Below are positions 1 to 9,797 of a stretch of DNA of 64,000 nt, one piece after another (within the stretch, counting starts at the first letter, position 1; each line of letters opens with the position of its first letter). The stretch is from Drosophila miranda (Eukaryota; Arthropoda; Insecta; Diptera; Drosophilidae). A program made the position numbers and the translations under genes. Under the pieces are notes generated by a model that was not told the origin of the DNA, made no database searches, and saw only the letters and a program-made list of their open reading frames with translations. Where the stretch lies: positions 11,801,001 to 11,865,000 of the forward strand of contig NW_022881614.1 in the NCBI RefSeq assembly GCF_003369915.1, given 5' to 3'.

Positions 1-968
1 GGCCCAGTTCTGCTCAGCGTTTTCAGCCTTAGCTTTATTGAAGAGTCTTCGGGAGGCTTTCCGGAGTTCCCTCAGTTTCGGATTCCACCATTCAGGTTTC
101 TTCCGGCCTCTGCTCTTGCTAGAGGGGCAGGATTTATCGAGCGCCTCAATGCAGGCGTCGGTAAATAGTTTAACAAGATGAGTCGTGGCTTCCCTGGAGA
201 TCTCCTCCTCAGGTGGAGTCTCAGGGAGAACACGACAGAGGTGGTCTGAGTACCGAGCCCAGTTTCTCCGCCTAAGGTTCCGAAATTGAGCTGGTCTCGG
301 TAGTGAAAAAGAGAATACGGTATCCACGTACCTGTGGTCCGAGAAGGAGTGCTCTTCCAGGACCCTCCAGGATACGATGTTCCCTTGTAACTCATGAGAG
401 GCAAGTGTGAGGTCCAGGACCTTCTTGCGGTTTTTAATATTGAAGGTGGGATCACTCCCCGTATTTAAAAGGACCATCTGAGTGGTCAGTAAATAGTTGA
501 AAAGGTACTCACCCCTTTCGTTGGTGTCAGTGCTTCCCCACTGGCAGTGGTGTGCATTGGCGTCGCACCCTGCGATTAGGCCGGTGTCCTTGGCCTCGCA
601 GTCTGTGATTAGCGCCCTGAGCGCCTGTGGAGGTGGGTCTGGTTGGTCGTGACCCAAGTACGTGGAGCAGATTCTCAGTGAGCACCCCTGGCCTTCGAGG
701 CTCACTGCTGTTTGGTCTTCATTGCTGAAATTTGGGAGCAAAAATAAGTGAAATCTCTTTTTGCAAGGATGCAGGTGCGAGTTTTACCTGCGGAGTCAGC
801 TACGTATAGCTTATAGTCAGGAGTCCTCAGACCAGAGACCCTGTTTCCGAGGATCCAGGGCTCCTGAATGAGGACTATGTCGGCTCCACCCTTGGCTAGG
901 TGGAGCAGGAGAGCAGCGCATGCTGCCTTACAATGGTGGAGGTTTATCTGCAGGAGTATCAGTGACAT
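1..968 (-). pseudogene. LINE ORF2 endonuclease domain, frameshifted, runs off window
   Basis: The frame starts at 968 with the overlap to ORF1. It encodes the first endonuclease motifs (NLHHCKAA, VLIQEPW) and stops at 702. A frame change near 745 restores the downstream endonuclease, which then stays open to position 1. Visible motifs there include GCDANAHH with QWGST (catalytic Asn/Asp region), DPTFNIKNR, DLTLASHE and SFSDHRYVD (catalytic Asp-His). It also has a WWNPKLRELR basic segment of the linker before reverse transcriptase. The protein would nick the target DNA to prime reverse transcription. Reverse transcriptase lies outside the window. The copy is inactive as read. Confidence 0.82.
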
Positions 969-2315
969 TCCTGAGGTTCACCTCCACCATTGTCCTGTCG
1001 TGGTCGCTCTCCGAAGAGTCCAGCTCCTCCGCGACCCCGATGTGCTTGAGATCCCTAGAGAGATCGCTCACGTCTGACACGTAACCATCTAGGATGTCAT
1101 CCGACACCACTGATGCCACGTCTGACACCGCAGGCTTGATCTCCATACTAGGGATCTCCGGGGGCTCCAGGTCTGGCTCGACCGTCGGTTGCATGCCTTT
1201 GGAGTCGGACTTGTACGGTACTACGACTATCTTCTTGTAGCCGTAGTCTACAGCGCCCTCCGTGTCGTGGAGAAGTCTGACCGACTCCTCGTTCAGGACG
1301 AGGATGATTTGGCGCCTCTGCCCGTTGCTCTCCCCTACCTTGGCCACCTTCCAATCGGCTGTGGGAAGGTGGGGGTTGCAGACCTGCAGAATCCGGAGAA
1401 TCTTATCCGGCTCTGCAGGCTTCGCCGAGACCCACGCTCTGGCCCTCGGCTTGCTGGGGATGTCCTCCCACTTCACGACCTCCAGCTGGGCTCCTGGGTA
1501 GACCTCCTTGAGCGACGCTACCGCCTTCGCGTAGAGGGCCGCCGAGCGAGCATCTTGGCAGGCGATGGCTTTCACCCTGCCTTGGTGCCACCCGGCGTCC
1601 TCACACTTGGGCGGAGGTCCTCCATTCTCCTCCAACTCCTGGAGGAAACGGCCTTGGAGCTCGTTTTCCACGAGGTGCCACTTGTCCCTAGGGATCTGCC
1701 CGTCTTTAGAGCCCCTGTCTAGGACTGCTGGACTTGTGTGGCGGTGTCCTCCGCCGAGCGTTGCCGCTTGCTTGGGGCCTTGGCTGTGGCCTTGCCAGCT
1801 TTGGCTGGCTGGTAGTCGGGCAGGACTGTCTTGGCCCATCGCCGCGATTCGATTCCCTGGGCAGACGCCAGGAACACCGGGTCGTCGTTGCCCAGGATGA
1901 AGGCCGCACGTCTTTTGTCCTGGAACTTGGGCCTATCTGTCGAGGCAGAGGCGCCGCCTGCCGGGGTTGTCAAGGGGTTCCCGGTCCCAAGGGGTCCGCC
2001 AGCCGCGATATCGCTCTGCATGGTCGCCCCCCCGGTAGCCGGGTCGCCCTTGGGACCCCCCGACGTGGATTGGCCCGATTGGCTTTTCGGTCCTCTCCTC
2101 ACAGCGCCTGCTGCCTCGAGACGGTGGACCGACTTAGTCTCCTTCCCCGTCTTTTTGGGCACTGGTTTCCCAGATGCGTTTGTAGTGGGATGGTCTTTTC
2201 CCTCCGGCACTTTAGGTGGAGTGCCGTGCTCCTTTGCGGTGTTTTTTAGTTTTAGATTTAAATTTGGCATATTGATCCCACGAGTAGGCAGGAAGGGGTT
2301 AGTCGCCCGGGGCAT
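928..2315 (-). pseudogene. LINE ORF1 (DUF4780-type RNA-binding protein), frameshifted
   Basis: The frame opens at 2315 and reads 198 codons through a basic, Pro/Gly/Lys-rich N-terminal region, stopping at 1719. The homologous C-terminal half continues in another frame, overlapping from 1839 down to 928, so a 1-nt shift lies near 1720-1740. The C-terminal half has the conserved block seen in the other LINE here: DRGSKDGQIPR, then KPRARAW, then ADWKVAKV, ending in an acidic Asp/Ser tail. Its expected role is as the nucleic-acid chaperone that coats the LINE transcript. ORF2 starts at 968, overlapping the end of ORF1 by about 40 nt in another frame, which suggests coupled translation in the ancestral element. 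No CCHC knuckle was seen. Confidence 0.8.
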
Positions 2316-2330
2316 AGCCCGCGTGCCCCG

Positions 2331-2499
2331 CGGGGCGAAGTTTTTAAATATTTTTGTAGCAGTGACATATCACAGAAGTCTGGATCCAAAACATCGTTGC
2401 TCTAGCTCTTATAGTCTTTGAGCACTAGGCGCTCATAGGGACGGACAGACGGACAGACGGACGGACGGACGGACGGACAGACGGACAGACAGACAGGGC
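2331..2499 (-). mobile_element. DINE-1 (INE-1 / mini-me) fragment with GTCY proto-microsatellite
   Basis: The segment from GGGGCGAAG through the (GGAC)n/(AGAC)n tract matches the internal part of the complete DINE-1 copies at 38186-39283 and 44915-45996. These share the stretches GATATGTCAC, TGGATCCAGACTTC and AGCGCCTAGTGCTC (on the element strand). The LOA LINE abuts one end, so the LINE probably inserted into this copy and the other half lies beyond the LINE 3' end, outside the window. The (GTCY)n tract is the proto-microsatellite described for mini-me/DINE-1. Confidence 0.85.
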
Positions 2500-3292
2500 A
2501 CTAAAATTGCAAAGCATACAGTTTTGAACTTGGCACAAGGGATGGGATGGCAGGCGCAAAGGAACGGGACAAAGTCTAAATGGATTGTTCTCTGGTTAGA
2601 GATATGTACGAGTACGTAGATGGCTGGGATGGATGGCTGTTGTCCAGCATAGAGCACAGAAACTGCGTCTACAAGTGCGTTCTGCATCTGCATCTGCACA
2701 CACTGGCACTCGCACTCGTACTCGTATGACACATACGAGTCCGAGTGCATTTCTGTAGTAAGTGTGGTACGGTCAATGCACAGACGGAGACGACCAGACA
2801 AATATTTGTTTGCTTTTGTTGCCTCTGCAAATGGGTGGAAGTGGGTGTGGAGGCGGAGGTGGAGGCCTGACCACGTCACGTCACACAGCCGGTCCTCATC
2901 GTCGGCGTCGGCGTCGGCGTCGGCGTCGTCGTCATCCATATGGCAAAACTATTTTCAAAAATGTTTTAATTATTTGCTGCCATATTCCTTAAAGCGTTGA
3001 CTAGTCGGCGGCATCTCCGTCTGCTGGTCTGGGGCGGTCGGTCTCTTCCCTGGTCACTGGTGGGGGGGTGGGGGAAATGGGGCATGGTGCATGGTGCAGC
3101 GTGCATTGGAAAAATGTGCAACAACTTTAGAGGTTTTCTCTGTTTAGTACATTTTGGCGTGGGCTTTGGTTTTTACTTGTATTCCTCCATTCTTTTTTGT
3201 TTACCCGCCGCCTTGCTCATCTCGTCTTGTCGTAATTTTCTCTTTTGTCACCCACACCACCGACACTCGCCCTCCCGTACACTACGCAAAAA

Positions 3293-3429
3293 ATGTCTAG
3301 GGGATCAGAACCCACCCATACCAGCAGCTGCAGCACAAGCGCTTTTGCTCTGCAAAGAGAGGAATATTGGAACTGGAACGAGGTGTACGCTCTCCCGAAG
3401 CGCTCTCTGGGAATTCCGCACCTTTTCAG
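3293..3429 (+). CDS. Possible first coding exon, unsupported beyond local signals
   Basis: An ATG in an excellent Drosophila context (CAAAAAATG) opens a 137-nt frame that stays open to a strong donor, CAG|GTGAGT, at 3429/3430. The 45 encoded residues (beginning MSRGSEPTHTSSC) resemble nothing I recognise. No matching acceptor or downstream exon could be assigned, so this may be chance. If real it would be the first coding exon of a plus-strand gene with phase 2 at its end. Confidence 0.18.
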
Positions 3430-3774
3430 GTGAGTCAGGAAGTTAGCAAAGCTGCCATGCGACATTTTGGACAACAAATTCAATGCTTTATCCGTGTCCA
3501 ACGATCATCATCGTTCTGTACAGCAAGTCAAGCATCGATTCCATCGACCAGCGACAATAGAAACGCCATGTACGAGTGGTCGTAGAGCCCCTGCTGCGGC
3601 TTTTAACCGTCAGCAGGCAGCCCAGACTTGAGACGGCCAACAAACCACAAGCATACTCGCTTTACGGGCTTCTTTTTACCCGAGCCAAGACGCCCAATGA
3701 AGCGAGAAAAATTACTGTTTGTTAAGTGAGTTTGTCAACATGAGGCGTGCGCATCGCAGAGGCCCGAGAGGCAA

Positions 3775-3832
3775 AGACAGAGACAGAGACAGATAGAGAT
3801 AGGGATAGAGATAGGGATAGAGATAGAGATAC
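3775..3832 (+). repeat. (GATAGA)n-type microsatellite
   Basis: An imperfect tandem array of GACAGA grading into GATAGAGATAGG and GATAGA units. No gene overlaps it. Confidence 0.9.
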
Positions 3833-6651
3833 AAACAAGTATCATTAACGCAATGCCCAAACCGTTAGAGAGACATTCGAGTTTGGGCTGAGAGTCGGAG
3901 CTGGAGTTGGTGGCATCTTTACCCGGAAGCCGGCTTCAAAAACTCCATAACTCCGAGTATTTTTCCGCAGAAGTTTTCTTTGGTTTGGCTTTGGCTGCGA
4001 GAGAGGAAGGGGATGCCTTTGCAATGTATGTAATTGAATACCTGACATAGTCATTTTTCCCGGCACATACCCTAACACTCGCCAGAGCGTCTTCATTTCC
4101 ACTTGACGAATATTTTGTTCGCTCATTTGTAATTCATTTTTTGTATATTTCCTCATTCGATGAGGACCTATATCACTTATACATATGTATGTCTACTACT
4201 ACTATTATTTGATTATCAGAACATTAATGGGTATCCAAAACATCGGCCCCCAAACGCTATCATTTCTTCTGAATACTGTTCTTGTTTGGGTTCTGGTTCT
4301 GTCTAAAAATGGTACTTGGATGGTACCCCATCAGAGCCCAGAACACAGCGGGCGCAACGCCAAGCCAAGGCTACTGGCCATACATACTGCCAGCAATTAC
4401 TCATTTATGGCCAACCAGCGGCATTTCTCGCTCTCGGCCGCTGTGCGTGTGTCCTTTTGCGGCCACTTATTAAAGCATTTCAAAGAGTATAACCATTTTG
4501 ATCACAGAAGGAAACATGTTGTATATTCGTATGTTCGGATGGCTGGCAAAGGAACGATCGATATGCAAGTGTATTAAAAGCGTCGACCCCCCAAACAATC
4601 CTTTCCAGCCTATTGGCCTATTCGATGGTTTGGTCTGGAGGTACTTCAGGTTCGGGCCACCCCACCCTTCCCTTCGGGTATTGGCTTCTGCTTTATGCAT
4701 ATAGCGATTAAGGGTAATTAAAAAATCGCATCAATCGACTGTCCTACCCATAACAAGCTTTTGCCACCTATTAGCCACATTTAGCCACATGTAGTACCTT
4801 ATGGGTCTCCTTCGACAAGTGTTCAAGTGATGAAAACTGAACAAAGAACGTTGATTGTTGGTTTTCAACCGGTAATTACGCTGAACTATATACATACCTA
4901 TAGCTCTTGAAATCTACATCTAAAATGTTCCTTCGAATTTACCCTTCCAGATGTTTCGACTAAATAGACATGTTCGACTACATCTAATCCCATTTGTTTT
5001 GTTTAAGTGAATCCCAGTCGACACAAATCGTACGAGAATGTATTTACAATATGAGCGGAGCCGTATAGATGTAGATTTGAACTTTGCTCCCGATTTAAGC
5101 TAATCAGGTCCGTGTCATCATCTATTATTTTGACAGCCGATACGGGCTCGAATATGTATGTATCTGAACTTTGACATTCACATGTACATACATATGTACC
5201 ATCCTCGCAGCAACAGTTCCCTTATCTCACCGATGCTGCTGTCTAACCTAAGCTGGAGCTTGGTCTTGGCCTGGGGCTGGTTCTGGTTCTTTTTTTGGTT
5301 TTGGTTCTGGTGCCGGAGTGATAAGAAAATTTAATTTTCAAAACCAGTAATCACAAATCGATGTTCTATTTAAATAGGGCATTAAAAATACATTTTTAGT
5401 TTGGGTGGTGCTGCTCGAAGACTGAGAGAGAGAGGCAGTCAGTCGATAATCAGTGCAGCGAGATCATTTTCTTTGGAGGGCCACGTGGGGTTATCGGCCT
5501 CCTAAATACTCGCAATGCAACTGAGTGTTATTTCATATTATTTTTCCAAACTTTTATGTTCCATTTGACACAGTTGCAGAGGCTTTTATATACATACATA
5601 TGTACACACATATTTACACACCCGGGAGTGCTATCAGTCGGTCAGTTCTATACAGTGGAACCTTCTAATCTGGTACTCCTCGCCTTTGCCCTCGCCCTCC
5701 CAGCACAGACAGTACGACGAGTATGATGGTCAGGTTCCGAGCGCATGAATCCCCTAGGATAGAGGAATCGAGGGAAATCTATGTATGTAACCCCCACTGA
5801 ACTTTGAGCTACAAAATGCATTGCTCTAGTGAATGGAATCTATGAAGAAGAGTCCAGAGGGATTCTGAATAGAAAGATCTCTCTGTTACTTTACATCTAT
5901 TAGGTAGTACTCTGGCCTTTCCGATGGGATTCGTTTGGTCGACTTTCCATCGTTCTATATAGATTTTGTACATTTCGAACCATGGCTCCAATGTTAGAGG
6001 GCCTTTTTCCGGACATTTGCTTAAGTTATATTCCTTTGCATTTAAGTTTTTAACATTTTGACATTTCGCTTTCGCGATGGCCGACTGAGACTTTGACTCA
6101 GAATTGGCTTCGTTCCCGCTCCACACCCATTCCGCTCGTCTCTTAAATGGCGCTATTTTCTCACTGGTCGGTCCGTCCGTCCGTTCGTCCGTCCGTGTAG
6201 CTGTCCACCTCTCTGTCTAGCCGTCAGCTCTAGCCGGCGGTTCGCTTTTAGTTTTAGCATTTACTTCTGGCATAGTTTGCATTTTTCTAGCCACTCGTAT
6301 CTATCGTTCTATCTATCTATCTACCCATCTATCTATGTATATGGCATGTTTTATTTCGTTTTTCGTCTATTTTTTTAGTCGTTTTTAACAAGCATATGTA
6401 TGTTCTTATTGTACTCTGTGCTGTGCTCGTTTTTGTTATGGGATGGGTGTACGAGGACTGTAAATGCCGCGTGTGCTCATCACTTGCAGACACTTTAGAA
6501 TGCAATGCAGCTTCCATCTGCGAGATACACAAAGCTCTGAGAGTAGACAGACAGAAAGATACAATCGAATGCTCAAACGGCTCAGATCGAACCGGATCAG
6601 ATCGAATCAAATTATAGCCAATTGGTTTTAATCTTTTTTACTCCACTTTAC

Positions 6652-6657
6652 TTTATT
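6652..6657 (-). terminator. Polyadenylation signal of the first SVWC gene
   Basis: AATAAA on the minus strand, about 95 nt beyond the stop codon of the minus-strand SVWC gene at 6752-7169. Confidence 0.6.
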
Positions 6658-6751
6658 GTCTTCTAAACAGTTTTGCCCTTTTTTCATAATGTACTGTACA
6701 GATAGATAGATAACTTGATGGATAGATCGCCAAGTAACGTTAGCCGAAGCT

Positions 6752-7169
6752 CTAGCATGTTGTATACTTGACACATTTCCAACAACAGCGGGGAAAATCA
6801 TCGGCCGTGTTTACGCCACTATCTTCACACTTTTCGAACGTGGCTGGAATCTGGCAACTGAATTGGAAAATTGCATATTAATTTTATTCAATGTCTGAGG
6901 TACCTCAGACGAGACACACAAAACGGGACAGAACTGAGGGATCAGATCCCTCTTACTCACTAGTGAATCAGGGCATCACCATCAGCGGTATGGCAGTATA
7001 TGACACCACAATAGTCTTTGTGCTGCGAGTATTCTCCCACTTTAGTACTAGTACCTGGGGTTTTGCAGCTCTGTGTTTTCTCATCGCCAGGATATTTCTG
7101 GTAGTGAACCAACGAATGCGCCCCGGATATGGCCAGCAGCAGGATGAGGATATTCTGCACGACAGCCAT
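6752..7169 (-). CDS. Secreted SVWC (Vago-like) peptide, gene A, two exons
   Basis: Exons are complement(6961..7169) and complement(6752..6857), giving 104 residues. The intron is 103 nt with a GTGAGT donor and a TTCAG acceptor, and it splits a Tyr codon in phase 2. A signal peptide (MAVVQNILILLLAISGAHS) precedes LVHYQK. The mature chain has the cysteine pattern of the single-domain von Willebrand factor C family: single Cys residues, then YCQIPATF, a Cys, and the FPRCCWKC block, plus a ninth Cys at the C-terminus. SVWC proteins are secreted and respond to infection or nutrition; Vago is the best-known member. Unlike its plus-strand paralogues this gene has no intron after the signal peptide. 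Its nearest relative here is the other minus-strand gene (10494-10878). The family call is firm; the individual function is unknown. Confidence 0.88.
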
Positions 7170-7240
7170 GATGACAGACCAGACTAGTCAGACAGCTAAC
7201 TCCACTCGCTAACTGAATGCACTGCCACTGCCACTGACAC

Positions 7241-7247
7241 TTTTATA
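7241..7247 (-). promoter_or_regulatory. TATA box of SVWC gene A
   Basis: GACTATAAAAG on the minus strand, about 72 nt upstream of the start codon at 7169. This fits a short 5' UTR. Confidence 0.7.
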
Positions 7248-7489
7248 GTCCATATTCAAATTGGCTCCAGCAGGTGGCAGAGAACCTGCGATTCACAGCA
7301 AAACTGTGGCTTAGCCAATGATGGCTTCTACGTAAAGAAATACATCACACGTTCACTTGTAATAATTGGGTTGGGTAATCCCCCCTCGTTCATTCGATCA
7401 CTAGATCTAGAACTAGGCGACTTTGAGCAACTAATCAACTGCTCAAAATATACCTCAGGAATCGAATTCTGAGAATTCCTGATCAATAA

Positions 7490-8502
7490 ATGCGAATGCG
7501 AGGCTTGCTTATTTTCTTTTATCTGCCGCTGCTGCTCTCGAGTACTGCCGGCTATCGACGGGCCAAGGTAAGGGCGTCCAACCTATGGGCCTCACCCACC
7601 TATTGACCCGACCCCACTATCGACCCCACCCGCAGAGACATCGGGCCCCACGCAAGCGAATGGCCAGGCCGCAGAATCTCTTCGAGGACTTTGCCCCCCT
7701 CAGCCTCGATGCAGGAGGCGGTTACGGATACAACCATCGGGGAGATGCGGGTCTGGCTGGTGGGGAGACCGCTGGGAGCGAAGCTGCTGGAGGAGCTGCC
7801 AAGAACTGCCAAGAACCCTCGGCGCAGTGCAATGTAAAGGAGATCTTCAAGCCCGGCAATCCCAAGGAAAAGTCCTTTTCCATTGCCGTTCAGGCGGCGC
7901 AGGATGCGAAGGCGGCCAACGAGGCGCAGGCGGCAGCAGGCCTGGCAGCGGCTCAGCACATCAAACTGGAGCTGGCCGAGAAGGCGTTCCAGTCGGCCAA
8001 GGCGGCGGAGGCGGCTCTAATGGGCAAACAGATGATGGTCGAACAGCTGGAGCAGGAGGTGAGCCAGGCCAACGCCGTCATCGAGGAGGAGACCAACGCG
8101 CTGCATAGCACGGAGATCAACATGAAGGCGGCCATGGATGCGTCCCGTCTGGCCAGCGAACAGTTCCACTCTTTCACCGAGTTGCAGAAGACCTTCAAGG
8201 AGAACCTGGCCAACATCCAGACTGTGGCCATGAGCGTCCAGCAGGAGATGGCCTCCAAGACGCAGCTGCTCGAGGCCGCTCAAAGCCGGATTGCAATGCT
8301 CCAGAAGCAGCTCCAGAGCGCCAAAGAGGACTACGAGAAGACCAAACAGGCAGCTTATAAGGCTGCCTGTGCCGCCATCGAGGCCAAGCAGAAGGCCGCC
8401 TCGAATAATGACGGCTTTTCGGCTGTCCGCAAACGCCGTCAGCCGCCCCACCGCCCCTTAACGATCGATGACAATGGAGTCGAGGAGAAAGCGAACGCTT
8501 GA
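7490..8502 (+). CDS. Secreted alanine-rich coiled-coil protein, DUF745 family, two exons
   Basis: Exons are 7490-7567 and 7636-8502, giving 314 residues. A 68-nt GTAAGG...CGCAG intron falls exactly between codons. Exon 1 supplies a signal peptide (MRMRGLLIFFYLPLLL) that exon 2 alone lacks, which is why this start was chosen over an ATG inside the intron at 7585. A basic segment (RHRAPRKR) and a Gly/Ala-rich stretch are followed from about residue 90 by the diagnostic block FSIAVQAAQDAKAANEAQ. A long Ala/Gln/Glu heptad coiled coil then runs to about residue 285, ending KQAAYKAACAAIEAKQK, and the tail is basic then acidic. This matches the Drosophila DUF745 family, whose function is not established. 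It lies between SVWC genes A and B. No canonical AATAAA was seen downstream. Confidence 0.85.
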
Positions 8503-8680
8503 TAACAACACACACAATCCCAATCGTACATATATTTTGTAGATGCTATTCTGATTTCACACTTCAATATCAAAATGATCCTTTCAAAACTGTGTACTGA
8601 GTTCTCGGGGGAGTTTTGGGCCCCGGATTGGCCGTGTATGCAGTGGAAACTTTAGAAGCACTTGCAGCAGGCCTGTGTAC

Positions 8681-8695
8681 TTGCAACCGGGTGTC
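8681..8695 (+). promoter_or_regulatory. Shared upstream motif of plus-strand SVWC genes (copy at gene B)
   Basis: TTGCAACCGGGTGTC. Related forms lie at 9524-9537 (gene C) and 11254-11267 (gene E), each 130-200 nt upstream of the TATA box. It is probably a conserved element duplicated with the genes. The binding factor is unknown. Confidence 0.45.
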
Positions 8696-8878
8696 ACGTT
8701 ACTAACGAGCATGCCATATGCATTGCAATTTCCGTTGAAGAAAATGGAGTGTGCAGAACTTCCGCGAAATTTGCGAATGCCGGTTAGCATGTGGCGGACC
8801 AGGAGAAATGTGCCTCTAATCGTGGTGCGGGATAGTAGTACAAACATGTGTACATATGTATATCGTAGAATGAAGTAC

Positions 8879-8884
8879 TATAAA
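8879..8884 (+). promoter_or_regulatory. TATA box of SVWC gene B
   Basis: GTACTATAAAGGG, 59 nt upstream of the start codon. The same 13-mer context (AGTACTATAAAGGG) occurs upstream of gene E, so the promoter was duplicated with the gene. Confidence 0.75.
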
Positions 8885-8937
8885 GGGCACAATCAATCAG
8901 GGGACTAACCATTAAATGCTTGTTACTCGTTGCGAAA

Positions 8938-9446
8938 ATGAATATGAATTATAGTCGGAGCTTAATTCGGGTCCTAATTGGGCTCATGCTCCTGTCCCTG
9001 GCAGATTCTCTGGTGCACTATTGGAAACTGGAAGCAGGCGCAGGTGACTTGCTCCATTTCTACCGTAGGAGTGCTCTTTATTCAATGTTTTTTGGGTTAT
9101 ATTTGAACTATTTCAGAAGAAGGGTGCAAATTCGAAGACCGCGACCTTAAAATAGATGAAACGGCGAAAAACCCAGATGTGTGCGGGGTCCTAGCATGCC
9201 AGAACAATCAAGGCGACGCCCTCATTCAATAGCAAGTATCCGCCATCTTTCACATGTTTTCCAGTGACGGCAATCAATGATTCTCCTCGAATATACTTGT
9301 GTAGCTGCCAAATTCCAGCCGTCTTTGCAGGCTGTGATGCAGATTCCGTGAAGACGGACGCGGATTGGCCCGATTGTTGCTGGCTTTGCGTTACGGAGGT
9401 GAACTGTGCCAAACACGAAGTAACAACCACGGAGGAGCCCCTCTAA
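8938..9446 (+). CDS. Secreted SVWC (Vago-like) peptide, gene B, three exons, one GC-AG intron
   Basis: Exons are 8938-9043, 9117-9231 and 9305-9446, giving 120 residues. Intron 1 (73 nt, GT-AG, phase 1) follows the signal peptide region. Intron 2 (73 nt, phase 2) starts with GCAAGT instead of GT and ends GTGTAG; without this splice the frame hits a stop (TAG) right at the junction. The start ATG sits in GCGAAAATG, the same context as gene E. The signal peptide runs from MNMNYSRS to ADS, then LVHYWKLEAGA. The mature chain has the SVWC cysteines (GCKF, VCGV, YCQIPAVF, WPDCCWLC, NC) and a short Thr/Glu tail after the last Cys. Role: secreted and probably stress- or infection-responsive, inferred from the family. 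Confidence 0.87.
9232..9304 (+). other. GC-AG intron of SVWC gene B
   Basis: Donor A|GCAAGTATC, acceptor TTGTGTAG, 73 nt. The exon junction splits a Tyr codon (TA|C). The same GCAAGTATC donor is present in genes C and E. Confidence 0.85.
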
Positions 9447-9488
9447 TAGTTCATATATTTACCCATGCAAAATCATGGATCATGGCGG

Positions 9489-9494
9489 AATAAA
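9489..9494 (+). terminator. Polyadenylation signal of SVWC gene B
   Basis: AATAAA 43 nt after the stop codon. Confidence 0.7.
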
Positions 9495-9690
9495 TCAAGC
9501 TGGAGACTTTGGGGCACCTGCCCTTGCAACGGGTCTCAGTCTCATCTTACCCCCCAAACCTTCACCCAGTAAACATTCCATGGGCGTCGATTTCAGCCAG
9601 AGGGAACGTCTCGGGGGTAGAACTGATTAACGAAATGCCCAGGTGCGACATGCCTACGTATCGTATTGAATCGTAGTAATCGGCAGGGTC

Positions 9691-9696
9691 TATAAA
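9691..9696 (+). promoter_or_regulatory. TATA box of SVWC gene C
   Basis: GTCTATAAATGGG, about 100 nt upstream of the start codon at 9798. Confidence 0.7.
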
Positions 9697-9797
9697 TGGG
9701 CCCACCAGCGAAGGGACCACCAATCAAACGCTTTCCACTGGTTTTGTCGGGTGTTCCACAGTTGTTGTTCCGTTCAGTTTACGATCAGTTTCCGAAA

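Larger units (their letters stand above)
1..2330 (-). mobile_element. LOA-clade non-LTR retrotransposon (LINE), 5' portion, truncated by window edge
   Basis: A minus-strand LINE whose 5' end abuts a DINE-1 fragment at about 2330 and whose 3' part runs off the window. It has the two-ORF layout of LOA elements: ORF1 with a DUF4780-type region, then ORF2 beginning with an apurinic-type endonuclease in an overlapping frame. It is clearly related to the full-length LINE at 37793-44248: both have the phrase LQINLHHCKAA at the start of ORF2 and SFSDHRY in the endonuclease. The two differ too much to be copies of one recent family member, and their 5' leaders do not match. Frameshifts in both ORFs show a dead copy. 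The clade call rests on ORF1 type plus the RNase H seen in the related element. LOA elements include Bilbo of D. subobscura and TRIM of D. miranda. Confidence 0.85.
2500..6650. other. Non-coding stretch, no convincing gene
   Basis: No long frame with coding character is present. The 168-codon minus frame near 2433-2939 is built from simple repeats (GTC/GAC runs). Seen instead are a (GTC)n tract near 2900-2930, a G-rich run at about 3060-3075, a GATAGA-type microsatellite at 3775-3832, a (GTCC)n tract at about 6172-6205 and a (CTAT)n tract at about 6298-6340. One weak exon candidate is listed separately (3293-3429). Confidence 0.6.

Noticed and set aside
1189..2421. Plus-strand frames of 171-196 codons opposite LINE ORF1
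   Set aside because: Shadows of the GC-rich minus-strand ORF1, without independent motifs.
2433..2939. 168-codon minus-strand frame rich in Asp/Ala and Ser/Val/Arg
   Set aside because: It is made of microsatellite translation (GTC and GGAC repeats) and DINE-1 sequence; no domain is present.
7585..7635. ATG at 7585 as the start of the DUF745 protein
   Set aside because: It lies inside a good GTAAGG...CGCAG intron; the spliced form gives a signal peptide and an exact phase-0 junction.
7600..8515. Minus-strand frames of 101-144 codons opposite the DUF745 gene
   Set aside because: Antisense shadows of an Ala/Gln-rich coiled-coil gene.
9222..9446. Minus- and plus-strand small ORFs across SVWC gene B exon 3
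   Set aside because: The plus frame is part of exon 3 itself; the minus frames are its shadows.
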